Assembly (NCBI GenBank): GCA_002345205.1
Contig: DDVI01000117.1
Location: 32,372 to 96,371 of the forward strand
Reading direction: 5' to 3'
DNA: 64,000 nucleotides
Origin: Bdellovibrionaceae bacterium UBA2316
GTDB lineage: Bacteria > Bdellovibrionota > Bdellovibrionia > Bdellovibrionales > Bdellovibrionaceae
The translations under genes and the position numbers were made by a program. Position 1 is the stretch's first letter. The number at the start of each line of letters is the position of its first letter. Under the pieces are notes generated by a model. It was not told where the DNA came from and did not search any database. It saw only the letters and a list, made by a program, of their open reading frames with translations. This document shows, one piece after another, positions 9,209 to 18,274 of this stretch.

Positions 9209-10654
9209 TTAAACGCCTTCAAGTTCCTCATCTGTAGCGATCAACGGCAGCTCTTCTTCGGCCTCTTCGAAATCTACAGTGACTTCCTCTTCGGAGATTT
9301 CTAAAGCGTCTGCTTCCACATCTTCATCTGCCGACATTTCAATTTCAGCATCAGACTCTGCGCCTGCCATCACCTCATCTGTAGCTACCTGAGCAACCGC
9401 CGCAGTAGCTGGTTTTTCATCGATTGACTTTTTACCCGCAGCTAAGGCTTCATCGTATCGCTTCAACCAGTTCAAATCACGGGTCGAAACGTGCTCGTTA
9501 ACTTCCAACGCTTCACGAATATTTTGAGCTTTTTCAAACTCTTTCTTTTCTTTTTGACGTTGCTTTTCTTGCTCAAAGAAATCCGATGACGTTGTGATTT
9601 CATCAAGCTGTTCCGTAATCTTCATCAAATCTTCTTCACCATCTGAATACGCACCATCACCGATTTGTTGTGACATTGTATCAGAAATTGAGCTTAGCTT
9701 TGAGTTTTTACTTTCATCATCTTCGTTGATACCTTCAGGCAATAACTCATCGATTTGACTTAATGTTGGAAGTTCTTTCAGATTACGTAACCCAAAGATC
9801 TCTAAAAATTTTTTTGTAGTAATATATTGCATTGGTTTACCTGGAAGATCGCTCTTGCCAGCAAATGCAACAATACCTTTTTCCATCAACGCTCTTAATA
9901 AATGTCCTGATTCAACTCCACGGATTTCATCGATCTCATGCTTAATTAAAGGCTGCTTGTAGGCCACGATAGCCAAAACTTCTAGTGCCGGACCAGACAA
10001 TTTAAATGGCTTCACTTTCAACGTACGACGCAAGAAATTCATATTATCTAGCTTTGTACGAAGCTGGTAGCCACCCTGAACTTCTTCGATGTAAACACCG
10101 CGATTACCACTAGCATAGGCAACAGACAATTTTTCAATCGTACGACGAATTTTATCTGTTTTCACATTAGTACCCTTAAAAATTATTTTTAGAGCATTTA
10201 ATGTCACGGGTTTATCGGTTGCGAACAATACCGACTCTACAATAGATTCCAACTGTTCGTCTTCAACGAACTCTAGCTCTTCAATTTCAGCCGAATCGAA
10301 ATCACCAAGTTCAGAATCATCAAGGTTTTCACCTTCAACGTTAGAGCCTGCTGATGCCGCGCCGTCATTTTCAGACGATTCGTCTTCTTCAAGTTTCATG
10401 GTTTCAGCATCTAAAATTTCAAATTCACTCTCGTCAAGAATGGGAGCCGCTTCTTCCTGGAACAACGCCTGGGCTTCGTCTGATTCTTCTGATTTGAACG
10501 CAGACTGTTCCGTATAGACTTCAGCAACAGTATGAGTTTCCTCGGACTGGAACTCAGTGATTTCTTCAACGGCCGCCACTTCAATCGCTTCGACCGGTGC
10601 TTCCATTTTTACTTCTACATCGTCTACATTTTTTGATTTCTTTTTCTTCGCCAT
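9209..10654 (-). CDS. scpB: Segregation and condensation protein B with long acidic extensions
   Basis: 481 aa, more than twice the usual ScpB size. ScpB dimers bind the ScpA kleisin in the SMC complex that compacts and segregates chromosomes. The conserved double winged-helix core spans about residues 133-305 (LESIVESVLFATDKPVT to LSQIDELLPEG, including KPFKLSGPALEVLAIVAYKQP). It is flanked by about 130 N-terminal and 175 C-terminal residues rich in Glu, Asp, Ala and Ser, probably disordered. AAGGAAATATA precedes the ATG. It follows scpA by 27 bases, so the two are surely co-transcribed with trpS. Confidence 0.9.
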   Translation of the reverse strand: MAKKKKSKNVDDVEVKMEAPVEAIEVAAVEEITEFQSEETHTVAEVYTEQSAFKSEESDEAQALFQEEAAPILDESEFEILDAETMKLEEDESSENDGAASAGSNVEGENLDDSELGDFDSAEIEELEFVEDEQLESIVESVLFATDKPVTLNALKIIFKGTNVKTDKIRRTIEKLSVAYASGNRGVYIEEVQGGYQLRTKLDNMNFLRRTLKVKPFKLSGPALEVLAIVAYKQPLIKHEIDEIRGVESGHLLRALMEKGIVAFAGKSDLPGKPMQYITTKKFLEIFGLRNLKELPTLSQIDELLPEGINEDDESKNSKLSSISDTMSQQIGDGAYSDGEEDLMKITEQLDEITTSSDFFEQEKQRQKEKKEFEKAQNIREALEVNEHVSTRDLNWLKRYDEALAAGKKSIDEKPATAAVAQVATDEVMAGAESDAEIEMSADEDVEADALEISEEEVTVDFEEAEEELPLIATDEELEGV

Positions 10655-10681
10655 TATATTTCCTTAAGTAATCTCAAAAAT

Positions 10682-11887
10682 TTAAATTTGCGCTTCCGGT
10701 TCGCCGCCAGGTTTTGCTTCACTTGAAGCGATTTCAGCTTCTGCCAGAGGAATGTCGTCATTGCTGCCTGTGATTTCGTCTTCAATTACGGACTGCCCCG
10801 CCGTATCCACTGTTGTCCATGCACTGTCCGTAATTTCAACTGACTCTTCACCTAAATCTGCTTCAATAGATGTTTCGCTAAATGCTACGATTGGTTCTGT
10901 AGTTTCGATTTCCGCCAGGGGTTCAACAATTTCCCCAGCTAACTCGCGTTCCGCTTGCAGGATATCATCATCCGAAGCCATGTCTTCCAATGACAACTGC
11001 ATGGATTCGTCCTCTTCTGCGCGATCTTCTGAATCCACAAGAACAAATTCTTCACCCTCATTGGTGCCTGTGATTTCCGCGGCAGCGTCGGCAGCCGCTT
11101 TTTCGAACAAGCTGTCGGCCTTACTATCAATTGATCCATATTCTTCAACCGCCGACACGACGTCTTTTTCGATTGGCTTTTTTAGATCAATCCACAAATC
11201 ACCGTATGTTTCCGTTTGGTATAAACCGACGAAGCCTAATTTAGCTAATTCTAAAACGCTCAGGAACGTGATTAAAACTTGGCGCATGCGATTTTCAGTT
11301 TCACCGATGAGTTCGTTTAATGTTTTACGACTACCCATTGTTAACAGGTCTTTGATTTCTAAAATACGGCTTGCGATACTTTGCGCCTTTGCCGTTACTT
11401 GATGGATGCGTTTTTTTGCCGAACGCATGATCTGACGATACAAAGAAATCATTTGGAATAGGCCGTTTTCTTCCACTTCGATTTCTTCTGTTGGTTCATC
11501 AAGGTTTAAACGCACACCACGAGTCCACATATCACGTCCAACTAACGGGCGCTCGTATAACAATCGAGCCGCTTCTTGGTATTTTTGATATTCAAGAAGT
11601 TTTTGAACTAGTTCTTTGCGTGGATCTTCTGTTTCGATTATTTCGCCCTTCTCATCATACTGAGGAAGAAGCATTTTAGACTTGATTTGAATCAGCGTTG
11701 CGGCCATAGCTACGAATTCGCCCGCCATTTCCAAATCTAATTCTTTCATTAATTTTATGTAATCCAGATACTGAGTCGTGATTTCATTAATTTTAATATC
11801 AAAAATATCCATCTCGTCCTTACGGATAAGATACAATAATAAAGCTAAGGGACCTTCGAATTTGGAAAGCTGTACAACAACACTCAT
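10682..11887 (-). CDS. scpA: Segregation and condensation protein A (kleisin) with acidic tail
   Basis: 401 aa; typical ScpA is about 250 aa. The N-terminal kleisin helix bundle begins FEGPLALLLYLIRKDEMDIFDI, followed by the EFVAMAATLIQIKSKMLLP helix, the segments that contact SMC. The winged-helix C-terminal domain covers about 150-235 (RQVLITFLSVLELAKLG). Beyond about residue 245 there is an extra tail of roughly 155 residues, strongly acidic and low in complexity. The gene starts 1 base after the trpS stop, which suggests translational coupling. Function as SMC partner is secure; the tail has no assigned role. Confidence 0.92.
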   Translation of the reverse strand: MSVVVQLSKFEGPLALLLYLIRKDEMDIFDIKINEITTQYLDYIKLMKELDLEMAGEFVAMAATLIQIKSKMLLPQYDEKGEIIETEDPRKELVQKLLEYQKYQEAARLLYERPLVGRDMWTRGVRLNLDEPTEEIEVEENGLFQMISLYRQIMRSAKKRIHQVTAKAQSIASRILEIKDLLTMGSRKTLNELIGETENRMRQVLITFLSVLELAKLGFVGLYQTETYGDLWIDLKKPIEKDVVSAVEEYGSIDSKADSLFEKAAADAAAEITGTNEGEEFVLVDSEDRAEEDESMQLSLEDMASDDDILQAERELAGEIVEPLAEIETTEPIVAFSETSIEADLGEESVEITDSAWTTVDTAGQSVIEDEITGSNDDIPLAEAEIASSEAKPGGEPEAQI

Positions 11888-11888
11888 T

Positions 11889-12902
11889 CTACAACCATTT
11901 CATGTGGTGTCTTACTGTTTCAAGCGTTTTCTGCGCATAATGTCGCGCCTTTTCACAATTTTGTTTAATTTGTCGATTTAAATCATCAGGTTTGCTCATT
12001 AATTCGGCTTTTTTAGCACGAGGAATCTCTGTCTTTGCATTCATATTAAGCGCAAGACGAGCTTTGCAATCGCCGCACCCAATTCCCGCCGTAGTACATC
12101 CCGCCTTTACCCAACCAAGCTCCTCTGTACATGAATAGAGCTTATGAAAGGCATAAACCGAACACACCTCGGGATTACCCGGATCTTCACGTCGCGCGCG
12201 CTGTGGATCTGTCATCATCATATTGATTTTCTTCTTTAATGTTTTTTCGTCCTTTTCAGTCAACAAAATCGTATTGTTGTAGCTCTTAGACATTTTGCGA
12301 CCATCTAGCCCCGGCAACGTCGGCGTTTCTGTTAATAATGGCTTACATTCGCGAAGTTTCCCTTTATATATATGATTGAACCGACGCACTATCTCGCGAC
12401 TTAATTCTAAATGCGCAATTTGATCATGCCCTACGGGAACCAGCGCTCCATTATAAAGAGCGATATCCGCCGCTTGTAAAACTGGGTAAGCGAATCGACC
12501 CAAATTGTGCGTATCCGAAGCTTTGGCTTCTTCTTCCGCGTCTTTCCAAGTCGGCACCCGCTCTAGCCAGCCCATTGGTGTTAGATTTGCAAAAATCATA
12601 AACAACTCTAGGTGCTCAGGCACATGACTTTGAATAAACAACGTAGACTTTTCGGTATCAATTCCCCAAGCCAACATCTCTGCGTACATTTCACGCATTA
12701 ACGGCAAAATCTCTTCGGACCGCTTGTATGCCGTCGTCAACCCATGCCAGTCCATAATACCGAAGAAACATTGATACTTATCCTGAAGATCTAACCAATT
12801 GTGGATCGCACCCCAATAGTTACCAATGTGGAGTTCGCCTGTTACCCGAACACCACTGACTACGTTAACCTTTTCAACTTTATTTGAAACTGATTCCGAC
12901 AT
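11889..12902 (-). CDS. trpS: Tryptophanyl-tRNA synthetase with 4Fe-4S-type cysteine motif
   Basis: 337 aa. Charges tRNA-Trp. The class I signatures are HIGN at 25-28 and KMSKS at 203-207. In the C-terminal tRNA-binding region there are Cys247, Cys269, Cys276 and Cys279 (Cx21Cx6Cx2C), within the wording GCTTAGIGCGDC. This closely resembles the Thermotoga maritima TrpRS motif that binds a 4Fe-4S cluster and contacts the anticodon. AGGAACAA precedes the ATG. It heads the trpS-scpA-scpB run and lies 31 bases after the site-2 protease gene. Confidence 0.96.
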   Translation of the reverse strand: MSESVSNKVEKVNVVSGVRVTGELHIGNYWGAIHNWLDLQDKYQCFFGIMDWHGLTTAYKRSEEILPLMREMYAEMLAWGIDTEKSTLFIQSHVPEHLELFMIFANLTPMGWLERVPTWKDAEEEAKASDTHNLGRFAYPVLQAADIALYNGALVPVGHDQIAHLELSREIVRRFNHIYKGKLRECKPLLTETPTLPGLDGRKMSKSYNNTILLTEKDEKTLKKKINMMMTDPQRARREDPGNPEVCSVYAFHKLYSCTEELGWVKAGCTTAGIGCGDCKARLALNMNAKTEIPRAKKAELMSKPDDLNRQIKQNCEKARHYAQKTLETVRHHMKWL

Positions 12903-12933
12903 TTGTTCCTAATTCTATTTTTTGTATGAATGA

Positions 12934-13608
12934 CTACGCGACACCAAAGACCATGACGGCGAGTTGAAGCAATCCTTGAGCTATCCAGCGAACCGGATAG
13001 GAAATGATCGCGCCCAATCCAGAGATAAAGATAAACAATAATATGAATCCGGAGATATGTTCATTTTGCTCGAGTTTATAATTTATGCTCGCCGGTAGGA
13101 AACGCGCTAACACCTTGCCGCCATCTAAAGGATGAAGCGGAATCATGTTAAATACCGCTAATGATGCATTTGTGATCAAAAAAGAAACAAATAGTTTTTT
13201 AACTATTTCCTGCATGTCCGGGGCTACGCGGGTGACAACTAACACATACAAAAAGGCAGCAATCAATGCCAACAAAAGATTTGAAAGGGGGCCTGCTAAG
13301 GCAATCCAAAACATATCATTCTTTACGTTTTTCAAGTTACGTGCGGAAACAGGAACGGGCTTTGCCCATCCAAAGAAAAACGACGGACCACCGCTAGAGA
13401 TAGAAAAAATGGAAATCAATGGCAAAACTAATGTTCCGACAATATCCATATGAACCAAAGGGTTTAGCGTCAAACGACCCATCATTTCCGCTGTATTATC
13501 GCCTTTTAATTTAGCAACCCAACCATGCGCGTATTCATGAAAACACAGCGCGAATAAGAACGGAAAAAAAATCAAAAATATGTTCATTCCAAATTGCATT
13601 ATATCCAT
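12934..13608 (-). CDS. Site-2 protease family (M50) membrane metallopeptidase
   Basis: 224 aa, mostly hydrophobic, four to six membrane segments. The zinc motif HEYAH is at residues 24-28 in the first helix and the third ligand is predicted as Asp162 in PLHPLDGGKV. It lacks PDZ and CBS domains, matching the short S2P group (cd06158-like) and not RseP. Such proteases cut membrane-buried substrates; the target here is unknown. It is upstream of trpS in the same direction and divergent from the acyl-CoA dehydrogenase gene. Confidence 0.9.
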   Translation of the reverse strand: MDIMQFGMNIFLIFFPFLFALCFHEYAHGWVAKLKGDNTAEMMGRLTLNPLVHMDIVGTLVLPLISIFSISSGGPSFFFGWAKPVPVSARNLKNVKNDMFWIALAGPLSNLLLALIAAFLYVLVVTRVAPDMQEIVKKLFVSFLITNASLAVFNMIPLHPLDGGKVLARFLPASINYKLEQNEHISGFILLFIFISGLGAIISYPVRWIAQGLLQLAVMVFGVA

Positions 13609-13690
13609 AGACCCAAAGTTAGTGAAAACATTGTCGAAAGTCTATTTGAAATCGTGATTTTATAGCGATCCACAGCCGTGCGAGTCATGG

Positions 13691-13718
13691 TTGACTTGCT
13701 ATTTTTTTGCGGTAGATT
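13691..13718 (+). promoter_or_regulatory. Candidate promoter of acyl-CoA dehydrogenase gene
   Basis: TTGACT (13691-13696), a 16-base spacer and TAGATT (13713-13718), about 30 bases before the ATG at 13748. The -35 is strong, the -10 only fair. Confidence 0.45.
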
Positions 13719-13747
13719 TTTTACTATTAATTTTTAAGGAGATTCCC

Positions 13748-14905
13748 ATGAACGAGAACGCACGCCCAGCTATTACGACTCTATCTGAAGACGAAAAAGC
13801 TTTTAAAGAAGCCATTCGCAGTTTCGCCGAAAGCGAAATCAAACCGATAGTTAATAAAATGGATGAAGAATCTCAAATGCCAGAATCCCTAATCAAAAAA
13901 CTTTTTGAAATGGGTCTAATGGGCATCGAAACTCCTGAAAAATACGGTGGAACAGGTTCAACATTTACGATGGCGTGCATGGCTGTTGAAGAATTAGGCC
14001 GCGTAGACGGCTCAGTTTCTGTGTTAGTTGACGTACAAAACACGCTGACTACGAATGCATTTCTTAAATGGGGCACCGAAGCGCAAAAAGAAAAATACTT
14101 AAGCAAAATGGCGACAGAATGGGTGGGCGCCTACGCACTCTCAGAAAGCTCAAGCGGTTCTGATGCCTTTGCTTTAAAATTAAAAGCAGAACAAAAAGGC
14201 GACAAGTTCATTTTGAATGGCACTAAACTATGGATCACAAATGCGGCGCACGCGAATGTATTCATCTGTTTTGCGAATACCGACTTCAGCAAAGGTTACA
14301 AAGGCATCACGGCATTCATAGTTGAAAAATCATTCCCGGGTTTCAAAGTCGGCAAAAAAGAAGACAAATTAGGCATCCGTGCCTCTTCAACCTGTGAACT
14401 ATTATTTGAAAACTGCGAAGTACCAATGGCCAACGTTTTAGGTGAAGTCGGCAAAGGTTATAAAATCGCGATCGAAACATTAAATGAAGGTCGTATCGGT
14501 ATCGGCGCACAAATGGTTGGCATCGCCCAAGGCGCGTATGAGGCGACTTTAAACTACATAAAAACACGTGAACAGTTCGGCAAAAAATTGAGCGACTTCC
14601 AAGGCGTTCAATTTCAATTGGCCGAAATGCGCGTTTCACTAGAAGCGGCTCGCTTGATGGTTTACAATGCGGCCCGTTTAAAGGATGCCGGTGAAGACTT
14701 TGTTGAGTCGGCGGCGATGGCCAAATTATATTCCTCTCGCGCAGCTGAAAAAATCTCGTCAATGGCGATCGATCTCTTCGGCGGCAACGGCTTTACCAAA
14801 GAATACCCTGTCGAAAAATTCTGGCGTGATGCTAAAATCGGTCAAATCTACGAAGGCACAAGCAACATGCAATTAAACACAATTGCTAAAATCGAGTTGT
14901 CTTAA
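13748..14905 (+). CDS. Acyl-CoA dehydrogenase (short-chain type)
   Basis: 385 aa from the ATG at 13748, preceded by TAAGGAGA; the upstream in-frame TTG has no such site and would begin inside the promoter. FAD-dependent oxidation of an acyl-CoA in beta-oxidation or branched amino acid breakdown. The three family domains are visible: helical N-terminus, the beta domain with YALSESSSGSDAFAL and WITNAAHA, and the C-terminal four-helix bundle with REQFGKKLSDFQGVQ. The catalytic base is Glu369 in IYEGTSNMQ, the position used by short- and medium-chain enzymes. Chain-length preference cannot be read off. A binding-protein gene follows closely. Confidence 0.93.
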   Translation: MNENARPAITTLSEDEKAFKEAIRSFAESEIKPIVNKMDEESQMPESLIKKLFEMGLMGIETPEKYGGTGSTFTMACMAVEELGRVDGSVSVLVDVQNTLTTNAFLKWGTEAQKEKYLSKMATEWVGAYALSESSSGSDAFALKLKAEQKGDKFILNGTKLWITNAAHANVFICFANTDFSKGYKGITAFIVEKSFPGFKVGKKEDKLGIRASSTCELLFENCEVPMANVLGEVGKGYKIAIETLNEGRIGIGAQMVGIAQGAYEATLNYIKTREQFGKKLSDFQGVQFQLAEMRVSLEAARLMVYNAARLKDAGEDFVESAAMAKLYSSRAAEKISSMAIDLFGGNGFTKEYPVEKFWRDAKIGQIYEGTSNMQLNTIAKIELS

Positions 14906-14943
14906 TTATCCGTTTAAATCGTTTTATTTTTTTTCTATTCGTA

Positions 14944-16395
14944 ATGTTGGCGTTAGTTTTTGCGCCAACATTATCTTGGTCTGAAACACTACGTATCCCC
15001 TACCAAAACGAACTTACCGAAATCAATCCGCTGAATTTACGCACGCCTTCTGGTGCCTACATTCATCATGCTCTTTTTAGAAATTTATTATGGATCAATA
15101 ACAAAAACGAATTAGTTCCAGATCTAGCTTCTAACTGCCAATGGAAAACATTGTTAAAACTTCGCTGCCAAATTAAGAAAGATTTAAAATGGAGCAATGG
15201 TGATCCTATTACGGCAAAAGACTTTCATCAAACTTACGAATTCATTCTAAATCCAAAGTCCGACTTCACTCGCAAAGAATCTCTGTTCAGTATTCGCAAC
15301 GCTCGAAAATATGCTCAGGGATCAGCGAAGGCGTTTTCTGATGTCAGTATCAAAGCGATCAATGACCATACCCTTGAATTTGAACTAGAAACGAAAGACC
15401 CAGAATTTGAATACAAACTAGCCCTACCCATGACTGCGCCTGTAAAGCAGCGAAACTTCAACATGACGACGCCCCTGATTTCATCTGGCCCCTATCGTAT
15501 CAAAAAATACGACGCTAAAAGTTTAGAAATTCAAATGGAGAGTAATCCATTTTTCTACGACAAATCGGCACGACCGAATTTATTATTTGTTTACATCTCA
15601 GATGACTCCATACAGATTCCTTTGTTCAGCAAAAACCAAATTGATCTGGTTCGCCGCGTTCCGACCGCCCAAATTCCTCAATGGCGCAAAGACAAATCTT
15701 TCTTAGGCATTGAAGTTTTGCGTTTTGACTATTTTGGTTTCAATCTAAACAAGATAGATAAAAATACTCGCCTTGCTATGAGCGAAGTCATCGACTATTC
15801 AGAACTCCAAAGCTTATTAAACTCTACCGGTCGTCCCGGATGTTTTGATTTCGGCGCCCGCACTTTAGATAAACCGATTTGCATAGAAGTTAAAAAAGAA
15901 AAACGAACGCTACGTACTGCTCCCAAAACAACGATCGAATTTGCATTTTCACACTTAGGGGGCGAGGACCACCAGCGAACCGGCGAATGGCTTAAATCCC
16001 AGTGGAAAAAATATCTAGATATCGACATCATGCCCAAGCAAATAGAAAACAAAGTTTTCATAAGCGCATTAAAAAATGAACTACCGTCTGTATTTCGTAA
16101 GGGCATCCCATTAGAAACACCTCTATGTTATTCTGCTGTGAAGATGTTTGAACCAGGCAATCCCGAAAACCTTTACAAACTGACGGATTCATTTTTAATT
16201 ATCAACATCGCAAAATTGAAAAATGAAACAAAGCCAGAAAAACAAAAAGTCTTATGTAACTCAATTTTGGAATACATAATTTCAAACGGGCTTATCATTC
16301 CGACGGGCAAATATGAACTTTCCATTTTACTCAGGGAACCCTTTCATAAACTTAAGTTTAACAAACTCAATATGGTCGACTTTTCTCAATATTAG
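14944..16395 (+). CDS. Family 5 extracellular solute-binding protein (OppA/DppA-like)
   Basis: 483 aa from the ATG at 14944. The order IPYQNELTEINPLNLRTP, DLASNCQW, KWSNGDPITAKDFHQTYEFIL and SSGPYRIKKYDAKSLEI is characteristic of peptide-type periplasmic binding proteins. The start is a problem: beginning at 14944 gives a signal peptide with no basic N-region and no ribosome site. The frame stays open upstream to a TAA at 14887-14889, and reading from ATT 14905 or ATC 14908 adds a textbook signal sequence (RLNR, then about 19 hydrophobic residues ending LSWS). No ATG, GTG or TTG exists in that stretch. No permease genes are adjacent, so it may be an orphan receptor. Confidence 0.85.
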   Translation: MLALVFAPTLSWSETLRIPYQNELTEINPLNLRTPSGAYIHHALFRNLLWINNKNELVPDLASNCQWKTLLKLRCQIKKDLKWSNGDPITAKDFHQTYEFILNPKSDFTRKESLFSIRNARKYAQGSAKAFSDVSIKAINDHTLEFELETKDPEFEYKLALPMTAPVKQRNFNMTTPLISSGPYRIKKYDAKSLEIQMESNPFFYDKSARPNLLFVYISDDSIQIPLFSKNQIDLVRRVPTAQIPQWRKDKSFLGIEVLRFDYFGFNLNKIDKNTRLAMSEVIDYSELQSLLNSTGRPGCFDFGARTLDKPICIEVKKEKRTLRTAPKTTIEFAFSHLGGEDHQRTGEWLKSQWKKYLDIDIMPKQIENKVFISALKNELPSVFRKGIPLETPLCYSAVKMFEPGNPENLYKLTDSFLIINIAKLKNETKPEKQKVLCNSILEYIISNGLIIPTGKYELSILLREPFHKLKFNKLNMVDFSQY

Positions 16396-16420
16396 ACACT
16401 TTTTTAGTGGCTCTAATTTT
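16391..16420 (+). terminator. Weak terminator after the binding-protein gene
   Basis: ATTAGA (16391-16396) plus CAC pairs with GTG and TCTAAT (16412-16417) with a small bulge, followed by TTTTG. It overlaps the stop codon. Stability is modest. Confidence 0.35.
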
Positions 16421-16437
16421 GTACGTTAATACTGTAT

Positions 16438-17064
16438 ATGAAAACACGATCATACGAACACTTTAGAAGCTTAAGAACATTTTCAGTAAAATTCATGCAC
16501 TTAGTATCCCTAGTGGCTCTAGTTCTTCCTGCCACAGGGGCGTCAGAGGAATTGACGAATGTAAAGGTAATTGGCGGATTCGGAGCAGACTGCTCAGAAT
16601 CGAGCCCAGCTAACACAAATTACTTGCAACCTATCACATTCAATATGATTGATTCCAAAAAATCAGGTCCCGTAACTAGCGCTGAATTCGAAGTACAATT
16701 TATTGAATGCGCAAAAAAGAAATGGTCGAAATTGAAAAACATAAAAACGGAATTCAACCAAGACATCACTGATGAAATCAAACAGAACTACAAAGAAAAA
16801 ACCATCTATAGTCAATTTCGCGTAGAAATCAAAAACCCAAAAGGCGAAACCATTCAAACGATTCCTTTTACTGACCAAAAAGGACGCTTTACTTTTAAAG
16901 TTAAGCTGAATAGCTTAGATTTTGCAAAAGACGCAGAAACTAAAACTAAATTTGTTGATATCATCGTAATGGCCAACCGTTCTCGTCAAAACGCTGCCGA
17001 CTATTACTACGAAGATGTAAACTGGGGCCGAGTCCGTCTGCCACTGACCCATCCGGGCGACTAG
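16438..17064 (+). CDS. Hypothetical secreted protein
   Basis: 208 aa. A long basic N-region (MKTRSYEHFRSLRTFSVK) leads into a hydrophobic core and a possible cleavage after ATGAS near residue 36. The mature part looks like beta strands with two cysteines (near residues 48 and 81) and a central stretch IYSQFRVEIKNPKGETIQTIPF. No family recognised. It ends 3 bases before the stop of the convergent papain-like gene. Confidence 0.65.
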   Translation: MKTRSYEHFRSLRTFSVKFMHLVSLVALVLPATGASEELTNVKVIGGFGADCSESSPANTNYLQPITFNMIDSKKSGPVTSAEFEVQFIECAKKKWSKLKNIKTEFNQDITDEIKQNYKEKTIYSQFRVEIKNPKGETIQTIPFTDQKGRFTFKVKLNSLDFAKDAETKTKFVDIIVMANRSRQNAADYYYEDVNWGRVRLPLTHPGD

Positions 17065-17067
17065 TTA

Positions 17068-18102
17068 TTATTGTTTTAAATATGTGATGCCATCCAAATG
17101 TGGCAGCAATTTCTGTTCAGAAACCCATAAATAACCATTTTCACATTTTGTCACATTATTCGAGTATTGGTTTCTACCCGCTTTATTTGAACACCCACCC
17201 CAACTATTTCTAATAATGATGTGACAAGAGTTTCCAAGAACCTCTCGCCCAACTATTGTCGATGCATGGCTAACACCGCGATACGCTGACGAACCATTTG
17301 TTTTTAAGAACTCGGGAAAATAACTGATGCTCGATACATTTTCTTTATCTAATTGTTCGTGTACCATTTCCAAAATCTGCCTTGAGTCTTTGATTTTTGT
17401 ATAAACCACCGGTCCCTTTGGTGGCACCGTCGCGTATTCTCCGCCAACGTGATGATAAATCGCTACTTCATTTCGAGGAGCTTTAAATCGGCTAGCGTAG
17501 GGACAAAACAAATCCTAATATTTTATTCCAATTTCAATAGGTCGCGCGTTCTGCATTAAACTCTGCAATGTCTTTACATCAATTCTATAAATCAATGGAT
17601 TTTCTAAATAGATTTTCGCGTAGTAATCAAGAAAGCCTTTATTTGTTCCGCTGGAGAGAACTTTGTCATATTCGCCTTTCAACAGACCTAGCTGGGCGAA
17701 CTGCTTCTTCACGCCTATTTTAGCTCTTACATCAACAATAGCCGCATCAACGCTAGCTAAACACAACCCTTTAAAAAATGAACTTGTATCTGTCTCATCG
17801 AAACTATAGGTCGCAAAACGAACAGCATCGCGGACGGTTCCAGCTTCGGCGCTCACGCGCTGGACATCGCTTAGATTTTGAAGAAGCGCCATATGAAGTG
17901 GGGAAACCGCTTGGCCAGTTAAAACATGTCGGTACTTGTACGTAACCAAATCAGACCCCGAATACGCATAACACCAACCAATATCTTGCTGATCGTATGG
18001 CTTGCCGAAGTGGTTTGATAAATTTACGGACGCACAACGATCCGCTAACGCTTCTATTGTTACACTCAAAAGAAAAAGCAAAACGACTAACAAAACTTTC
18101 AC
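17068..18102 (-). pseudogene. Papain-like (C1) cysteine protease interrupted by an in-frame TAG
   Basis: One reading frame of 345 codons is split by a single TAG at 17515-17517. The first part (195 aa) has a signal peptide to about residue 20 and the nucleophile motif DIGWCYAYSGSDL with Cys44. The second part carries the His (GVSHASTIVGR) and Asn (IIIRNSWGG) of the catalytic triad. All three residues are therefore present, but on opposite sides of the stop. No frameshift is needed; the second part has a TTG codon just after the stop but no clear ribosome site. Either a recent nonsense mutation, readthrough, two cooperating fragments or a sequencing error. The bases before the start lack a strong promoter. 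Secreted proteases of this kind would suit a predatory lifestyle, which is inference. Confidence 0.75.
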
Positions 18103-18274
18103 AAGGTCCAGTTTTACCTCAATTCCAATGTATTTAAAAGAAATGCAATTCTTGTCATTTTTGTCGAAATAGTCGACGTTTTCTGACTACTTAAATCAAA
18201 TCTACCCTCTAAAGGTTTAGGCAATAGATCCGATCTGATCTCTATCAACGTATTAAGACCTAAGGAGGTTTCTA

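Noticed and set aside
10752..11402. Long open frame (216 codons) on the strand opposite scpA
   Set aside because: It mirrors the repetitive acidic tail codons of scpA, is Ser-rich low complexity and has no ribosome site; scpA is clearly real here.
14343..14762. 139-codon frame opposite the acyl-CoA dehydrogenase gene
   Set aside because: Composition (Arg, Cys, His rich) is typical of an antisense shadow and the + strand gene is well supported.
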